Shown here in pieces: positions 43,710 to 53,096 of a stretch of 64,000 nt of DNA. Below the pieces are notes generated by a model. It was not told where the DNA came from. It was given only the letters and a program-made list of their open reading frames with translations, and ran no database searches. Every line of letters starts with the position of its first letter. Position 1 is the first letter of the stretch. The stretch spans positions 292,644 through 356,643 of the forward strand of contig NZ_FOHA01000002.1 of NCBI RefSeq assembly GCF_900111355.1. Reading direction: 5' to 3'. The position numbers and the translations under genes are program-made. This stretch comes from Isobaculum melis (GTDB lineage: Bacteria > Bacillota > Bacilli > Lactobacillales > Carnobacteriaceae).

Positions 43710-45551
43710 TTAAGATAACGTAATAACAATATCATCAGTCGTAGTAGCTTCAGACTCTTTACTTTCCACAGCTTGATAATTTGCTGAGTTTGTAATGATT
43801 ACAGGAATCACAGTATCATAGCCTTGCTCAATCACTTTTGCTTGATCAAAAGTGATTAAGCGCTGATGTTTACTAACTGTATCGCCAACCTTAATTTCTG
43901 GAGAAAAGAATTCCCCTTTTAGCTGAACCGTATCAAGTCCAATGTGAATCAAGATTTCAGCACCTAATGTTGAACGAATACCAATTGCATGATGCGTATC
44001 AAATAACATGGTAATTTCCCCATCAACTGGTGAATAAACTACGCCATCATTAGAAATGGCAGCAATCCCTTTTCCCATTAATTCTTTTGAAAAAATTTCA
44101 TCATTTACGGTGGCAAGTGAATGAATTGAACCATTGACTGGTGAAGAAAGCTCTTCATAAACACCTGTGTCTGTAGACTCTGAAGTCGTTACTTCTTGTG
44201 TTTCTTCTTTAATCCCAATCAGCAAAGTTCCAACAAATGCACCGATAATCGCAATCAAAACCCCAATAATAATATGAATATAGCTATCAGCATGATAGGT
44301 TGGTAAAGCTAAAATCCCTGGTAAAGCTACGGCCGTACTATATGCCTTGAAAATAGATAAGTATGCGGCTGCAGTCCCTGCGGCTCCTAATGCGACATAA
44401 AATGGTTTTTTATATTTTAAGTTATAGCCATACATCGCTGGTTCTGTAATCCCGCATAAAGCTGTGAAGGCAGCAGTAAATGCGCCTGATTTTTGGGCTT
44501 TATCTTTGATTAAAAAGGCAGTGGCAAAAGCGGCTCCTGATTGTGCCAAATTACCAACTAAGAGTGCAGGTAAAATAATGGTAATGCCTGTTTCTGCTAT
44601 TTCTTGAACCATAATCGGCGTAATCGCATAATGCATCCCAAACATTACAAGCACTGGTCGAAGTGAACCTAATAGGAACGCTCCTAAAAATCCTCCTGAA
44701 GTATAAATGAATTTTACCCCATCAGCAATATAGTTACCTAAGTAAGAACCTGCTGGACCTAAAACAATTAATTGTAAAGGAATCATAATACATAGTGTTA
44801 ATAATGGTGAAATTAAAATTCTAAAGCTTTCTGGGACAATTTTTTCGATGAATCGGTAAACATAGCTTAATACCCATACGGCAAGAATAATTGGAAATAC
44901 AGTCGATTTATAATTCACAAACAAAACAGGTAATCCAAGTAAATTCAAACTAGTAACACCAGTCTTAGCAGCCTCCATTGCACCATTCATAATGGTTGGA
45001 TACATAAAGGCAGCTGCCAATGCAATCGCTAAAAACTCACTTGTTTTAAATTTTTTAGCAGCACTTACTGCTAGGAAGAATGGCAAGAAGTAAAAGACAA
45101 GATCACCTGTCATTTGAAATACTTGATAAAGACCAGAATCAAGAGATATAAGATTAAAGTTTGTTAAGACAGCATTAATCGCTTGAATCATACCACAACC
45201 AATTAATACCGGCAGAATCGGACTAAAAATCCCTGAAATCGTTTCAATTAGCAAGCCAAAACCGATTTTTTTCTTTTCTGGTTGCTCCATCCCAGCTGGT
45301 TCATTATTAGATACTAACTGAATAAATTCATCATAGACACCATTTACTTTACCACCCAAAACTACTTGAAGCTGACCATTACTAAATTGTGCTTTGATGA
45401 CACCCTCAATCTTATCTAATGCTTTAAGATCGACTTGTTGATTGTCCCTTAAATTTAATCTTAGTCTGGTTGCACAATGAGTAGCATGACTAATATTCGC
45501 ATCCCCACCAACTTCTTCAAAAACTTTTTTAGCAATTAATTGATTTGTCAT
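43710..45551 (-). CDS. Beta-glucoside PTS transporter, fused IIBCA
   Basis: 613 residues from ATG 45551, which overlaps the glucosidase stop (ATGA). The IIB domain (1-90) has the Cys site HATHCATRLRLNL. IIC follows with about ten membrane segments (100-460). The C-terminal IIA has ILIHIGLDTVQLKG with the phosphorylated His. It imports and phosphorylates aryl- or beta-glucosides for the enzyme encoded upstream. Similar to BglF/BglP. Confidence 0.92.
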   Translation of the reverse strand: MTNQLIAKKVFEEVGGDANISHATHCATRLRLNLRDNQQVDLKALDKIEGVIKAQFSNGQLQVVLGGKVNGVYDEFIQLVSNNEPAGMEQPEKKKIGFGLLIETISGIFSPILPVLIGCGMIQAINAVLTNFNLISLDSGLYQVFQMTGDLVFYFLPFFLAVSAAKKFKTSEFLAIALAAAFMYPTIMNGAMEAAKTGVTSLNLLGLPVLFVNYKSTVFPIILAVWVLSYVYRFIEKIVPESFRILISPLLTLCIMIPLQLIVLGPAGSYLGNYIADGVKFIYTSGGFLGAFLLGSLRPVLVMFGMHYAITPIMVQEIAETGITIILPALLVGNLAQSGAAFATAFLIKDKAQKSGAFTAAFTALCGITEPAMYGYNLKYKKPFYVALGAAGTAAAYLSIFKAYSTAVALPGILALPTYHADSYIHIIIGVLIAIIGAFVGTLLIGIKEETQEVTTSESTDTGVYEELSSPVNGSIHSLATVNDEIFSKELMGKGIAAISNDGVVYSPVDGEITMLFDTHHAIGIRSTLGAEILIHIGLDTVQLKGEFFSPEIKVGDTVSKHQRLITFDQAKVIEQGYDTVIPVIITNSANYQAVESKESEATTTDDIVITLS

Positions 45552-46951
45552 ATTGATTGACCCCTTTCTTGAATCACATTTTGATACCAATAAAAGCTGT
45601 CTTTTTTAAGGCGATTTAAATCTCTTAATTCTTCATTTGTTCGATTCACATAGATAAATCCATAACGTTTATCCATCCCTTCTCGACCACTCACTAAATC
45701 AATAGCTGACCAAGCGCAGTAACCAAGAATAGGAAAGCCCATGCTAAGACAATGCTTAATTTGTGCAAGATGATTCTGTAAATACTCAATACGATAAGTA
45801 TCATGAATCTTACCATCTACTACCTCATCATACGCACCTAATCCATTTTCAGTAATCAACATTGGTAATTGATAGCGATTGCAAACATCCATCAAAGAAA
45901 TACTCAACCCTTCTGGACAAATATTCCAACCCCAATCGGTTTGTGGAATCAATTCATTTTCAGCTAGCTGATAAATTCCTGCTTCTTCTTCACAAAAAAC
46001 ACCTTGTCCACGTAGGGCAATCGTTTCTTGTTCGCTATGTGCAACTGTTTGATTTAAATAATAGTTTATTCCAATGAAATCAGGAGGATTCGCTGCCATT
46101 AATTGTAAATCTTCTGTTTTTACTTTTGGACAAATATCACGATCCTGCATATATTTCCAATGAATTGGGGAAAATTTCCCACGACAATGTAAATCTAAAA
46201 TATAGTGATGTGACAATTCATTAAATTCCATTGCTGCAATTAGATCTTTGGGATTTCCTGAACTAGGAATTGCTGGCATTGGATTAACAGCTGGACCAAT
46301 TTTAGAGTCTGGCATCATCTGATGTGCTAATTGAATGACTTTAGCTGTTGCCACACACATATGATAGTTGGCTTGTTGTAGTTTTCTTTCGAATGCAAGC
46401 CCCGTGCTTTCTTTGGGTAGCCCTAAACGTTCACTTATTTTCACCACATGATCTTGTTCATTAATGGTAAGCCAGTATTTGACTCTATCTCCAAAATGAG
46501 TGAACAATACCTTAGCAAAGGCTTCATATGCATCGATGCCTTTTGGAGAAAGCCAACCACCAAATTCTTCAATCAATTGATAAGGATATTCAAAATGGTA
46601 GATTGTTACTAAAGGCTCAATGCCATAGGATACCAATTTGTCAACTAATCGATTATAAAAAGCAAGTCCTTCTTCGTTTATATTTTTACCATCTGGCATA
46701 ATTCTTGTCCAGGACATAGAAAAACGATACATATTCAGTCCTAACTCATGAAATAACTCCACATCTTCTTCCATCCGATGATAATGATCACTAGCAGTGG
46801 AGAAATCTGTAATGCCAATTTTTTTCTCAGCCAAATCATGAATGGCTTTTCCACGTCCATCTAATTCAGCTGCTCCTTCTACTTGAAAAGAAGAGGTTGA
46901 AGCACCAAATAGAAAATCATCTGGAAAGCGTTCAATTTGTTTAAGGTACAT
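45548..46951 (-). CDS. 6-phospho-beta-glucosidase (GH1)
   Basis: 467 residues from ATG 46951 (GGAG eight bases upstream; a GTG at 46960 is less likely). Family GH1 signatures: DFLFGASTSSFQVEGA at the start, acid/base Glu in LTINEQDH (the usual NEP is NEQ here) and nucleophile Glu in LITENGLGAYD. Residues binding phosphate near the C-terminus fit the phospho-enzyme branch. It splits the phosphorylated glucoside made by the PTS. Confidence 0.92.
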   Translation of the reverse strand: MYLKQIERFPDDFLFGASTSSFQVEGAAELDGRGKAIHDLAEKKIGITDFSTASDHYHRMEEDVELFHELGLNMYRFSMSWTRIMPDGKNINEEGLAFYNRLVDKLVSYGIEPLVTIYHFEYPYQLIEEFGGWLSPKGIDAYEAFAKVLFTHFGDRVKYWLTINEQDHVVKISERLGLPKESTGLAFERKLQQANYHMCVATAKVIQLAHQMMPDSKIGPAVNPMPAIPSSGNPKDLIAAMEFNELSHHYILDLHCRGKFSPIHWKYMQDRDICPKVKTEDLQLMAANPPDFIGINYYLNQTVAHSEQETIALRGQGVFCEEEAGIYQLAENELIPQTDWGWNICPEGLSISLMDVCNRYQLPMLITENGLGAYDEVVDGKIHDTYRIEYLQNHLAQIKHCLSMGFPILGYCAWSAIDLVSGREGMDKRYGFIYVNRTNEELRDLNRLKKDSFYWYQNVIQERGQSI

Positions 46952-47011
46952 ACTTATCACTCCGATATTTTTTTAATTTTCTTCCTCTTCATTCTATTAA
47001 TGATAGATAGT

Positions 47012-47060
47012 AAAAGCCATTCACTCTTTTTCGGATAGTATTTGAAAAAGAGTGAATGGC
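47012..47060 (-). terminator. 17-bp perfect hairpin between the regulator and the bgl operon
   Basis: GCCATTCACTCTTTTTC pairs perfectly with its complement, loop 11 nt, and TTTTAC follows on the minus strand. It starts right after the regulator stop (47062). No good promoter is visible between it and the glucosidase start, so it may be a leaky terminator or an attenuator for the bgl genes. Confidence 0.7.
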
Positions 47061-47061
47061 C

Positions 47062-48840
47062 TTATTTGGTTAATTTTTTTAATGCATTGATTTTAAGAAG
47101 ATGATGTAATTCATGATAGAAACTTTGAATATTTCCTTCATTTGGATTATAGCTACTAACAACGATGTATTCTATTTCTTTGCTTCTATGTCGGTATTTT
47201 TTTTGAAATTGAAAAATTTCAATGCTTGATGCTTGCTGTTTATTAAAGCTAGAAATAAAGATTAAAGGTTCTTCAAGTGTGATTTCATGGGTAATTGTCT
47301 TACCAATGAAAGTGATTCCCTGCATTTTCAAATTTCCGCTTGAAATATTTTGAATCTCAATGTTTTTAAGAAATTTATCATGAAACCATTGTCGTCTTCG
47401 TCTATCTCGATAAGCAATCATCATTGACATATACTCACTTAATAAAGATAAATCTTCTTTATTAAACAGCTCCTTAATCAAGAAAGCACGATTACTTTCA
47501 AGAATAACCCGTTCACTTGTCGTTAGCATCACTTCATAATTTTTTTCAAAATCGGCTGGTTTTTGTAAATATTCATATACTGTGACCGTTTTTATGTGAT
47601 TCACTTTAAATCCTGAATATTTTTTAATCAACTCACTTGTATGATAAATCACACTAGGTAAGCTATCTGTAATAAATAGAATATCTAGCGCTCGCTCATC
47701 TGCTTCAATGAATTCAGCAAAATACAAAACAAGGTATGATAATTCTGATTCTGGTATTTCTCGTTCAAAGGTTGGTAAAAAATAGTCTCGCAATACTTGA
47801 AAGGTTAGCGGGTAGGTTTGATTCATTTTTCTTTTTAAGTAATTGTCATTATCGCTACCATTATCTAAGCGAATCAGTAATTTCTGCATATGCATAAAAA
47901 ATCTTTCTTCCCAAGTTCGGCTAGGTTTAATTTTAATACCCAACTCAGCATCAAGCAGACTAAAAAAGATCGTTAATTTTTCCTTGATTAGCGTGTAATA
48001 CCCTATTTCTTCAATTTCACCAACATAGGTTGTAACATTTAGCTCGTTTAATTTTGATTGGATACAGTCAATATCTAACGCTGAAAAATCTTCATTTAGC
48101 GCTAGGATTATTTCATTTAGTAAAGCAGACATTGGCGGTTTCTCAGGCAGACAGTCTACTCCTTCAACTAAATGAAATCCCATCTTATTTCGAATAATTG
48201 TCATCAATAAATAATTTTGAAATAATGCTAATGACTTACCGGAAATAAAATACTGGTGTGCCAAAAACAAGCTATTGGTAATTTTTTTTACTTGTTCAAA
48301 TTTATTTTGTGTATCAGCAGGTAGACCCAGAAGATTCACTAATGACTCACTATAAGAAAAAATTTTAGCTGAAATATTTCGTTGAAACGATTCTGATTTT
48401 TTCATTTTCAACCCTTTTTTAGAGGAAACTTCAATAAATTCTCTTAGCTTCCAAGAATGTTCAAATTCTTTATGAATCATTGTTTTAGAAACAAATAAAC
48501 GTTTTGACAACTCTTCCATACTCAAGTAATTTTTTTCAAAGAACAAAATCATTAAAATTAAATTTTTTCTTTCAAGATTATGACTATTTATTTCTTTATT
48601 TTCATGAATCAGCTGTTTTAGCCAGCTAATAGTTGCAGGACTTAACTCTTGATGATTCATCTTTTTTTTAGAAGAAATAGAGAATGTTTCATCCACTGGA
48701 AGATATTGATTCATTTCTTTTATTTCACTTTGAATTGTTCGCTCTGAAACACCTAGTACTGCTGAAAGAAAAGAACTTGATAAGGGAATCCCCTCCGTCA
48801 ATAAAAAAGATATTATCAATAACTGTCTATGTGTAAACAT
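47062..48840 (-). CDS. PRD / Mga-like transcriptional regulator of the beta-glucoside operon
   Basis: 592 residues. An N-terminal HTH (SFLSAVLGVSERTIQSEIKE), a second HTH (MEELSKRLFVSKTMIHKEFE), a helical PRD-like part (about 190-390; SELSYLVLYFAEFIEADE) and a IIB-like domain (LDILFITDSLPSVIYHTSEL) resemble Mga/BglG-family regulators. No CAT RNA-binding domain is seen, so it probably acts on DNA. Located directly upstream of the bgl genes and in the same direction. Confidence 0.8.
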   Translation of the reverse strand: MFTHRQLLIISFLLTEGIPLSSSFLSAVLGVSERTIQSEIKEMNQYLPVDETFSISSKKKMNHQELSPATISWLKQLIHENKEINSHNLERKNLILMILFFEKNYLSMEELSKRLFVSKTMIHKEFEHSWKLREFIEVSSKKGLKMKKSESFQRNISAKIFSYSESLVNLLGLPADTQNKFEQVKKITNSLFLAHQYFISGKSLALFQNYLLMTIIRNKMGFHLVEGVDCLPEKPPMSALLNEIILALNEDFSALDIDCIQSKLNELNVTTYVGEIEEIGYYTLIKEKLTIFFSLLDAELGIKIKPSRTWEERFFMHMQKLLIRLDNGSDNDNYLKRKMNQTYPLTFQVLRDYFLPTFEREIPESELSYLVLYFAEFIEADERALDILFITDSLPSVIYHTSELIKKYSGFKVNHIKTVTVYEYLQKPADFEKNYEVMLTTSERVILESNRAFLIKELFNKEDLSLLSEYMSMMIAYRDRRRRQWFHDKFLKNIEIQNISSGNLKMQGITFIGKTITHEITLEEPLIFISSFNKQQASSIEIFQFQKKYRHRSKEIEYIVVSSYNPNEGNIQSFYHELHHLLKINALKKLTK

Positions 48841-48957
48841 TTACTCCCTCATTTCTGTTAATCATTTGTCCTTTATTATGAACTAAGTTTACTTGCTTAG
48901 GTGACTTTATTCAATCCCATTCAGTGATGTTCGATCAAAACCAGATAAGTTTTTACA

Positions 48958-49437
48958 TTAAACCAACTTTTTTATCATTTTCTCGCTATGCTTATTTGTT
49001 AATACTGTCTTAAAACCACTTTTTAAATACAATTTCATTGCAACTAAATTCCTCTGATCAACACTTAACGAAACTTTCCAATATTTTTTCTGCTTCAAAA
49101 TCTCTAATCATTTCCCGAGCAATAATTTTCCATAACCTAAGCCTTGAAATGCTGGCTTAATTGCCATGCTCAGTTCTGGTGTTTCATCATCCACATAGCC
49201 ATATGCTTGTATTTTTCTCACCCAAGCAGCACCGATACATTCATTCTGTTCAACTGCTACTAAACAAAAATCTGTCGCTACTTTGCCAAAATCTTTTATG
49301 TACAAATAAAGATCTTCATTAAATAGGATAGAACGAGGAGGTAGCTCATCACCAATCGGTACATAGATCGCTTCATAAAGCATCTCTTGCAAAAAATCAG
49401 TTTCTGTTTTTCTTAACACTCTTATTTCCATCTTCAC
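48958..49437 (-). pseudogene. GNAT acetyltransferase with an in-frame TGA
   Basis: The N-terminal 109 residues reach the acetyl-CoA site (QGLGYGKLLLGK) and then meet TGA (49110-49108). The same frame continues without interruption for about 49 more codons (LEILKQKKYWKVSLSVDQRN, MKLYLKSGF) to TAA 48958, completing a normal GNAT fold of 160 codons. The gene is a nonsense-mutated pseudogene unless the TGA is read through. Nothing else of note in 48841-48957. Confidence 0.8.
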
Positions 49438-49475
49438 TCCCCCATATCATTATTAAGGCTCAAACATCTTAACAC

Positions 49476-50987
49476 TTAAGCCTTATCTTTATTCCACTTT
49501 AAAAAAACAATTTCCGTCTCTACTTTCGCTAAAAAAGTCTGATCATGCTCCACCAGAAGCATTGCAGGCTGCACAGATAAAATCAGCTCTTCCAATTGTT
49601 CTTGATTAAACACATCCAAATAATTTAACGGCTCATCCCAAATATACAAATCAGCAGGCTGTGCCAACGACTTCGCTAATTCTACCTTTTTCCGCTGTCC
49701 CATACTCATCTGCTCAATCCGATTCTGAAACACCTCGCGCGCCATTCCTAGCTTATGCAAATTATTCAAAAATGCCTGATAATCTAACCCCTGAGCTTCT
49801 GCAAACTCCGTTAAAGTTCCTTGATTGTCTTCATAATTTTGACGCACATAACTTATCTTTAAAGTTTGAGGATAAATGGCTTTCCCATCACTCTCCCCTT
49901 TAAATTGCCCAAGCAAATAGTGAATCACCGAAGACTTCCCTGAGCCATTAGGTCCCACTAAAGCCACCCGTTGACCTTGTCCTACTTCAAAAGAAATCCC
50001 CTGAAACAATTTCTTCTCAGCGTAACTTAAGCTCAAATCTTCAACTGATAATAAGCGCTTATGATGACTCGGTTGCAAATTCATTGTCAATGGATCAATA
50101 TATTCAATATCCTTCAGTAGCTGTTCCTTCTCCGAAACCTGCTTATCCATTCGCCCTTCAATGACTTTTGAACGCTTCATCGTTCTAGCAGCTCGTGCCC
50201 CAACAAAGCCTTTATCAGGATTGCCTCCACTTCCTTTTTCTGAAGGTCGTCCATATTTATCCTGCTCTCTTGATTTAGACCAGTCAGCTTTTTCTGCTGC
50301 GGTTTTCTTTAATCGACCAATTTCTTTTCTCAGCTTTTCATTTTGAGAAAGTTCAAATGCATCACGGATTTTCTTTTGCTCTTCATAAACAGAAAAATTT
50401 CCTTGATACAATTCAAGCTGACTCTTTTCAATCGACAACACATGATCTACAACTTCATCCACAAAAGAGCGGTCATGACTCACCACAATAAAGCCTTGAC
50501 GCTTTTTCTTCAAATAGTTCGCTACTTGCTGACGCCCTAATAAATCTAAATGATTAGTTGGTTCATCAATGAGTGGAAACGATTGCTCATTGATAAAAAG
50601 TAATGCCAATAAAACCTTCGTTTGCTCCCCACCAGATAGCGTTTCGAAAGCACGCCATAAAATAGCTGGATCGACTTGCAGTAAATTTAATTCTCGTTCA
50701 ATTTCCCATTGCTCAAAGTCAGCAATTTCCTGTAAAACATAAAAAGTTAATTGCGCTTTATCTTGAATCGGTTGTGGAAAATAAACAAAATCCAGTTGAT
50801 GAATGACTTGACCTGAATAAGCTAATTGCTGCTGTAATATCTTTAATAAAGTTGTTTTACCACGCCCATTGCGCCCAATCAATCCTAATTTCCACTGTGT
50901 ATCAAAAGTTAGATTCGCTTCATCAAATAATAATGTTCCTTGCGTACCATACCCAAATGTTAAGTTTTTTATTTCAATTTTTGACAT
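49476..50987 (-). CDS. Lsa-type ABC-F ribosome protection ATPase
   Basis: 503 residues from ATG 50987 (GAGGTGAT ribosome site). Two ABC domains and no membrane segments: Walker A GRNGRGKTTLLK and GPNGSGKSSVIH, signatures LSGGEQTKVLLALL and MSMGQRKKVELAKSL. The interdomain linker is long and charged. The start MSKIEIKNLTFGYGTQGTLL is characteristic of the Lsa family, which protects ribosomes from lincosamides, pleuromutilins and streptogramin A. The exact drug profile cannot be read from sequence. Expression seems attenuated by the leader. Confidence 0.88.
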   Translation of the reverse strand: MSKIEIKNLTFGYGTQGTLLFDEANLTFDTQWKLGLIGRNGRGKTTLLKILQQQLAYSGQVIHQLDFVYFPQPIQDKAQLTFYVLQEIADFEQWEIERELNLLQVDPAILWRAFETLSGGEQTKVLLALLFINEQSFPLIDEPTNHLDLLGRQQVANYLKKKRQGFIVVSHDRSFVDEVVDHVLSIEKSQLELYQGNFSVYEEQKKIRDAFELSQNEKLRKEIGRLKKTAAEKADWSKSREQDKYGRPSEKGSGGNPDKGFVGARAARTMKRSKVIEGRMDKQVSEKEQLLKDIEYIDPLTMNLQPSHHKRLLSVEDLSLSYAEKKLFQGISFEVGQGQRVALVGPNGSGKSSVIHYLLGQFKGESDGKAIYPQTLKISYVRQNYEDNQGTLTEFAEAQGLDYQAFLNNLHKLGMAREVFQNRIEQMSMGQRKKVELAKSLAQPADLYIWDEPLNYLDVFNQEQLEELILSVQPAMLLVEHDQTFLAKVETEIVFLKWNKDKA

Positions 50988-51004
50988 CACATCACCTCAG
51001 TTTT

Positions 51005-51029
51005 CTAAAAAAGACCTCTTGTCCTTTTT
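51005..51029 (-). terminator. Attenuator terminator directly before the ABC-F gene
   Basis: On the minus strand AAAAAGGAC-loop AAGAG-GTCTTTTTT ends about 10 nt before the ribosome site. Its position suggests it must be bypassed for expression. Confidence 0.6.
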
Positions 51030-51081
51030 AACCCCTGGCTTCACAATTTTATTGTAAACACCAAACCTATTTCCAGAACAA

Positions 51082-51150
51082 CTAACTAAGAGATGAATGC
51101 ACAAAAAGACCCATCCAAAGAAAAATTAGCTCAATTCTGAAAATCTGCAT
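51082..51150 (-). CDS. Candidate 22-residue leader peptide of the ABC-F gene
   Basis: ATG 51150 is preceded by AAGGGTG. The peptide begins MQIFRIELIFLW and ends FVHSSLS, before TAG 51082. The 3' arm of a long-range stem (51108-51117) lies inside it, so a ribosome stalled on this frame by an antibiotic would disturb that stem and favour read-through. This is the arrangement of ribosome-mediated attenuation seen for other ABC-F genes. Confidence 0.55.
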   Translation of the reverse strand: MQIFRIELIFLWMGLFVHSSLS

Positions 51151-51229
51151 ACTGCACCCTTGATCGTTCCTCAAGTTACAGTTCAATTGCAGCTTCAACA
51201 AATTGGCTTATTTTTTCAATGGATGGATC
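51108..51229 (-). promoter_or_regulatory. Long-range stem of the ABC-F leader
   Basis: GATCCATCCA (51229-51220) can pair with TGGATGGGTC (51117-51108) over 10 bp with one G-U. TTTTT follows (51107-51103), making a second terminator-like structure whose 3' arm is inside the leader peptide. Confidence 0.5.
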
Positions 51230-51254
51230 CCTCACTTCGCGTTTGATTGATTTT

Positions 51255-51284
51255 ACTATAGCATGGCGATTTCTTAGTTGTCAA
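51255..51284 (-). promoter_or_regulatory. Promoter of the ABC-F gene
   Basis: TTGACA (51284-51279) and TATAGT (51260-51255) on the minus strand, 18-bp spacer, with TGC before the -10. The start near 51248 gives a leader of about 260 nt. Confidence 0.75.
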
Positions 51285-51305
51285 CTACTGCTGCATTCAG
51301 AAAAG

Positions 51306-51569
51306 TTAATATATTTTCTTCCTATGTCCAACCTCTAAGGCTAAAACAAGTAATTCATCTTCTTCAATCTTACAGATGATTCGATAGTCTCCCACACGAT
51401 ATCTCCATTTTCCGCTATGATTTCCAACAAGTAATTTACCTGATTTCTTAGGGTTATTTGTATCTGCAATATTTTTTAACAACCATTTTAAAATCATTTT
51501 TGCTGTGAATTTATCTAGTTTTGCAAGTTGTTTCTCAAATCTTGGTGTTGTCTCTACTCTATATTTCAT
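51306..51569 (-). CDS. RelE/ParE-type toxin
   Basis: 87 residues. The pattern YRVETTPRFEKQLAKLDK, then GNHSGKWRYRVGDYRIICKI and a basic C-terminus (GHRKKIY) is typical of RelE-family mRNA interferases. It starts 2 bp after the antitoxin stop, as in many type II pairs. Confidence 0.9.
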   Translation of the reverse strand: MKYRVETTPRFEKQLAKLDKFTAKMILKWLLKNIADTNNPKKSGKLLVGNHSGKWRYRVGDYRIICKIEEDELLVLALEVGHRKKIY

Positions 51570-51571
51570 AC

Positions 51572-51796
51572 CTAGTCAACCTCATATTCTGTTAGAAGTT
51601 CACTCAACGGTCTACTTTTACGATTCTTCAAATAATCTTCATAAGCAATATCACCTACATGAGCATCATAACTATCCTCTAAGCTTTCAAGGGTAGTTGT
51701 TTTCAGCAAATCAGACAAGCTTTTCCCTTCAAACTTAGCCATTTCATCAAGAAATTTTTTTTCTTCATCACTTACTCTAACTGTAATTGTTGCCAT
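51572..51796 (-). CDS. RelB/DinJ-type antitoxin
   Basis: 74 residues. The N-terminal ribbon-helix-helix (MATITVRVSDEEKKFLDEMA) binds DNA; the acidic C-terminus (LKNRKSRPLSELLTEYEVD) would wrap the toxin. First gene of the toxin-antitoxin operon. Confidence 0.88.
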   Translation of the reverse strand: MATITVRVSDEEKKFLDEMAKFEGKSLSDLLKTTTLESLEDSYDAHVGDIAYEDYLKNRKSRPLSELLTEYEVD

Positions 51797-51858
51797 AATG
51801 TCTCACTCCTTACGTTACTTTTTATGGGTTAAGCATAACACATTCCCCCTAGCATATA

Positions 51859-51872
51859 AACACAAATGTGTT
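51859..51872. promoter_or_regulatory. Likely operator of the toxin-antitoxin operon
   Basis: AACACA-AA-TGTGTT, a 14-bp palindrome just upstream of a TTTATA-N17-TATGCT promoter on the minus strand. Such elements commonly bind the antitoxin or the complex. The rest of 51797-52027 shows nothing else. Confidence 0.45.
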
Positions 51873-52027
51873 CGCTAACTTAAATTTTTTCTAAAAAAAA
51901 TGTTTCAATTAAATCTACCTAATGATCAATAACTGAAAATAATCTATCAAAATGAAGTAATTTCCCCAATCTCCCAGAACTTTCCTATATAATGAATCAT
52001 AAATATCGCAATAAAGGAGCTACTATC

Positions 52028-52411
52028 ATGAAAATTGAACATATCGGTTTATGGACTACAAATTTAGAAGGGATGCGTGCCTTCTACGAAAAGTATTTCG
52101 AGGCAAAACCATCCGCATTATATCACAATACAACTTCTGGCTTTCACTCTTATTTTTTAACTTTTGAAAGTGGCGCTAGACTAGAAATCATGCAACGGGC
52201 AGATGTCATTCATCGTGTGATTGGTGGAGAAGCTTTAGGATTTGCACATTTAGCTATCACACTTGGCAGTAAAAAAAAGGTGGACAGCTTAACCAAAAAA
52301 ATTGTAGCAGATGGCTACCAATTACTAAGTCCTTGTCGCACAACTGGTGATGGCTATTATGAATCGGTTATTGCAGACCCAGAAGGAAATCGTATCGAAA
52401 TCACAGCTTAA
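52028..52411 (+). CDS. VOC family protein (glyoxalase/dioxygenase-like)
   Basis: 127 residues from ATG 52028 (AAAGGAG eight bases upstream; an open frame begins at 51992 but lacks such a site). It begins MKIEHIGLWTTNLEGMRAFY, and ends YYESVIADPEGNRIEI, the usual VOC start and end with His and Glu metal ligands. Substrate unknown. Confidence 0.85.
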   Translation: MKIEHIGLWTTNLEGMRAFYEKYFEAKPSALYHNTTSGFHSYFLTFESGARLEIMQRADVIHRVIGGEALGFAHLAITLGSKKKVDSLTKKIVADGYQLLSPCRTTGDGYYESVIADPEGNRIEITA

Positions 52412-52650
52412 TACTAAATATTGAACTTCTACAGATTGCTTAAAAATTGATATTTACATCACTTGCCCATATACTATTGCCAAATTTTAGATTTCAATTG
52501 CAGGAAGTTGGTAAAATAGTCAACTATCAAAAAAATGAAACCAAATTTAATCTAGCTTTCATCCAACACTTTATTTTTGACAATGAAAGCCCTTTATGAG
52601 ATGCTTTGTGCGGAATCAACTCTACAAAAATAAAGAATGGGGGATTTTTT

Positions 52651-53049
52651 ATGTCAAGTATGGTTTTTGTCAATTTTCCAGTAGCAGATGTGGCGCGTTC
52701 TACTGCATTTTATGAAAAGTTGGGATTCAAAAAAAATGAGGATTTTTCCAATGAAACAAGCAGCTCTATGGTTTGGGATGACCATTTTTGGATCATGTTG
52801 CTCAGTCATGATTTCTATCGTCAATTTATTCATGGCAAAGAAATTGCAGATGTCAGAACCACCAGTGGCGTGCTGGTTGCCTTTAGTTTAGAAAGTGCAG
52901 CAGCCGTTAAAAAATTCGCTGAAACAGCAAAAGCAAATGGTGGCGATTATTATCAAGTTGAGATGGGGATTCCTGAGGAGCAAATGTTTGGACTTGAAGT
53001 ACAAGACCCTGATGGCAATATGCTAGAACCCACTTGGATGGCGATTTAA
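52651..53049 (+). CDS. VOC family protein (glyoxalase-like)
   Basis: 132 residues from ATG 52651 behind GGGGGA. The FVNFPVADVARSTAFYEKLG start and LEVQDPDGNMLEPTWM end define a VOC fold; related proteins lack the full metal set, and some bind antibiotics. The 240-bp gap upstream has a 51-codon open frame (ending FIFDNESPL) without a ribosome site, probably chance. Confidence 0.85.
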   Translation: MSSMVFVNFPVADVARSTAFYEKLGFKKNEDFSNETSSSMVWDDHFWIMLLSHDFYRQFIHGKEIADVRTTSGVLVAFSLESAAAVKKFAETAKANGGDYYQVEMGIPEEQMFGLEVQDPDGNMLEPTWMAI

Positions 53050-53058
53050 AGTAAACTA

Positions 53059-53096
53059 AGCTGACAAAATAAGGCTTTTATTTTGTCAGCTTTATT
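53059..53096 (+). terminator. Terminator after the VOC gene
   Basis: AGCTGACAAAA paired with TTTTGTCAGCT over 11 bp, followed by a T-rich stretch. Confidence 0.8.

Noticed and set aside
47012..47060. BglG-type RNA antiterminator (RAT) site
   Set aside because: The regulator has DNA-binding HTH domains and no CAT domain, and the stem lacks RAT features.
51130..51190. T-box leader for the ABC-F gene (AGGGTGCAG)
   Set aside because: The T-box core AGGGTGGNACCGCG is not matched; ribosome-mediated attenuation explains the layout better.
52412..52650. A 51-codon open frame ending FIFDNESPL between the two VOC genes
   Set aside because: No ribosome site or clear start; in this A+T-rich gap it is probably chance.
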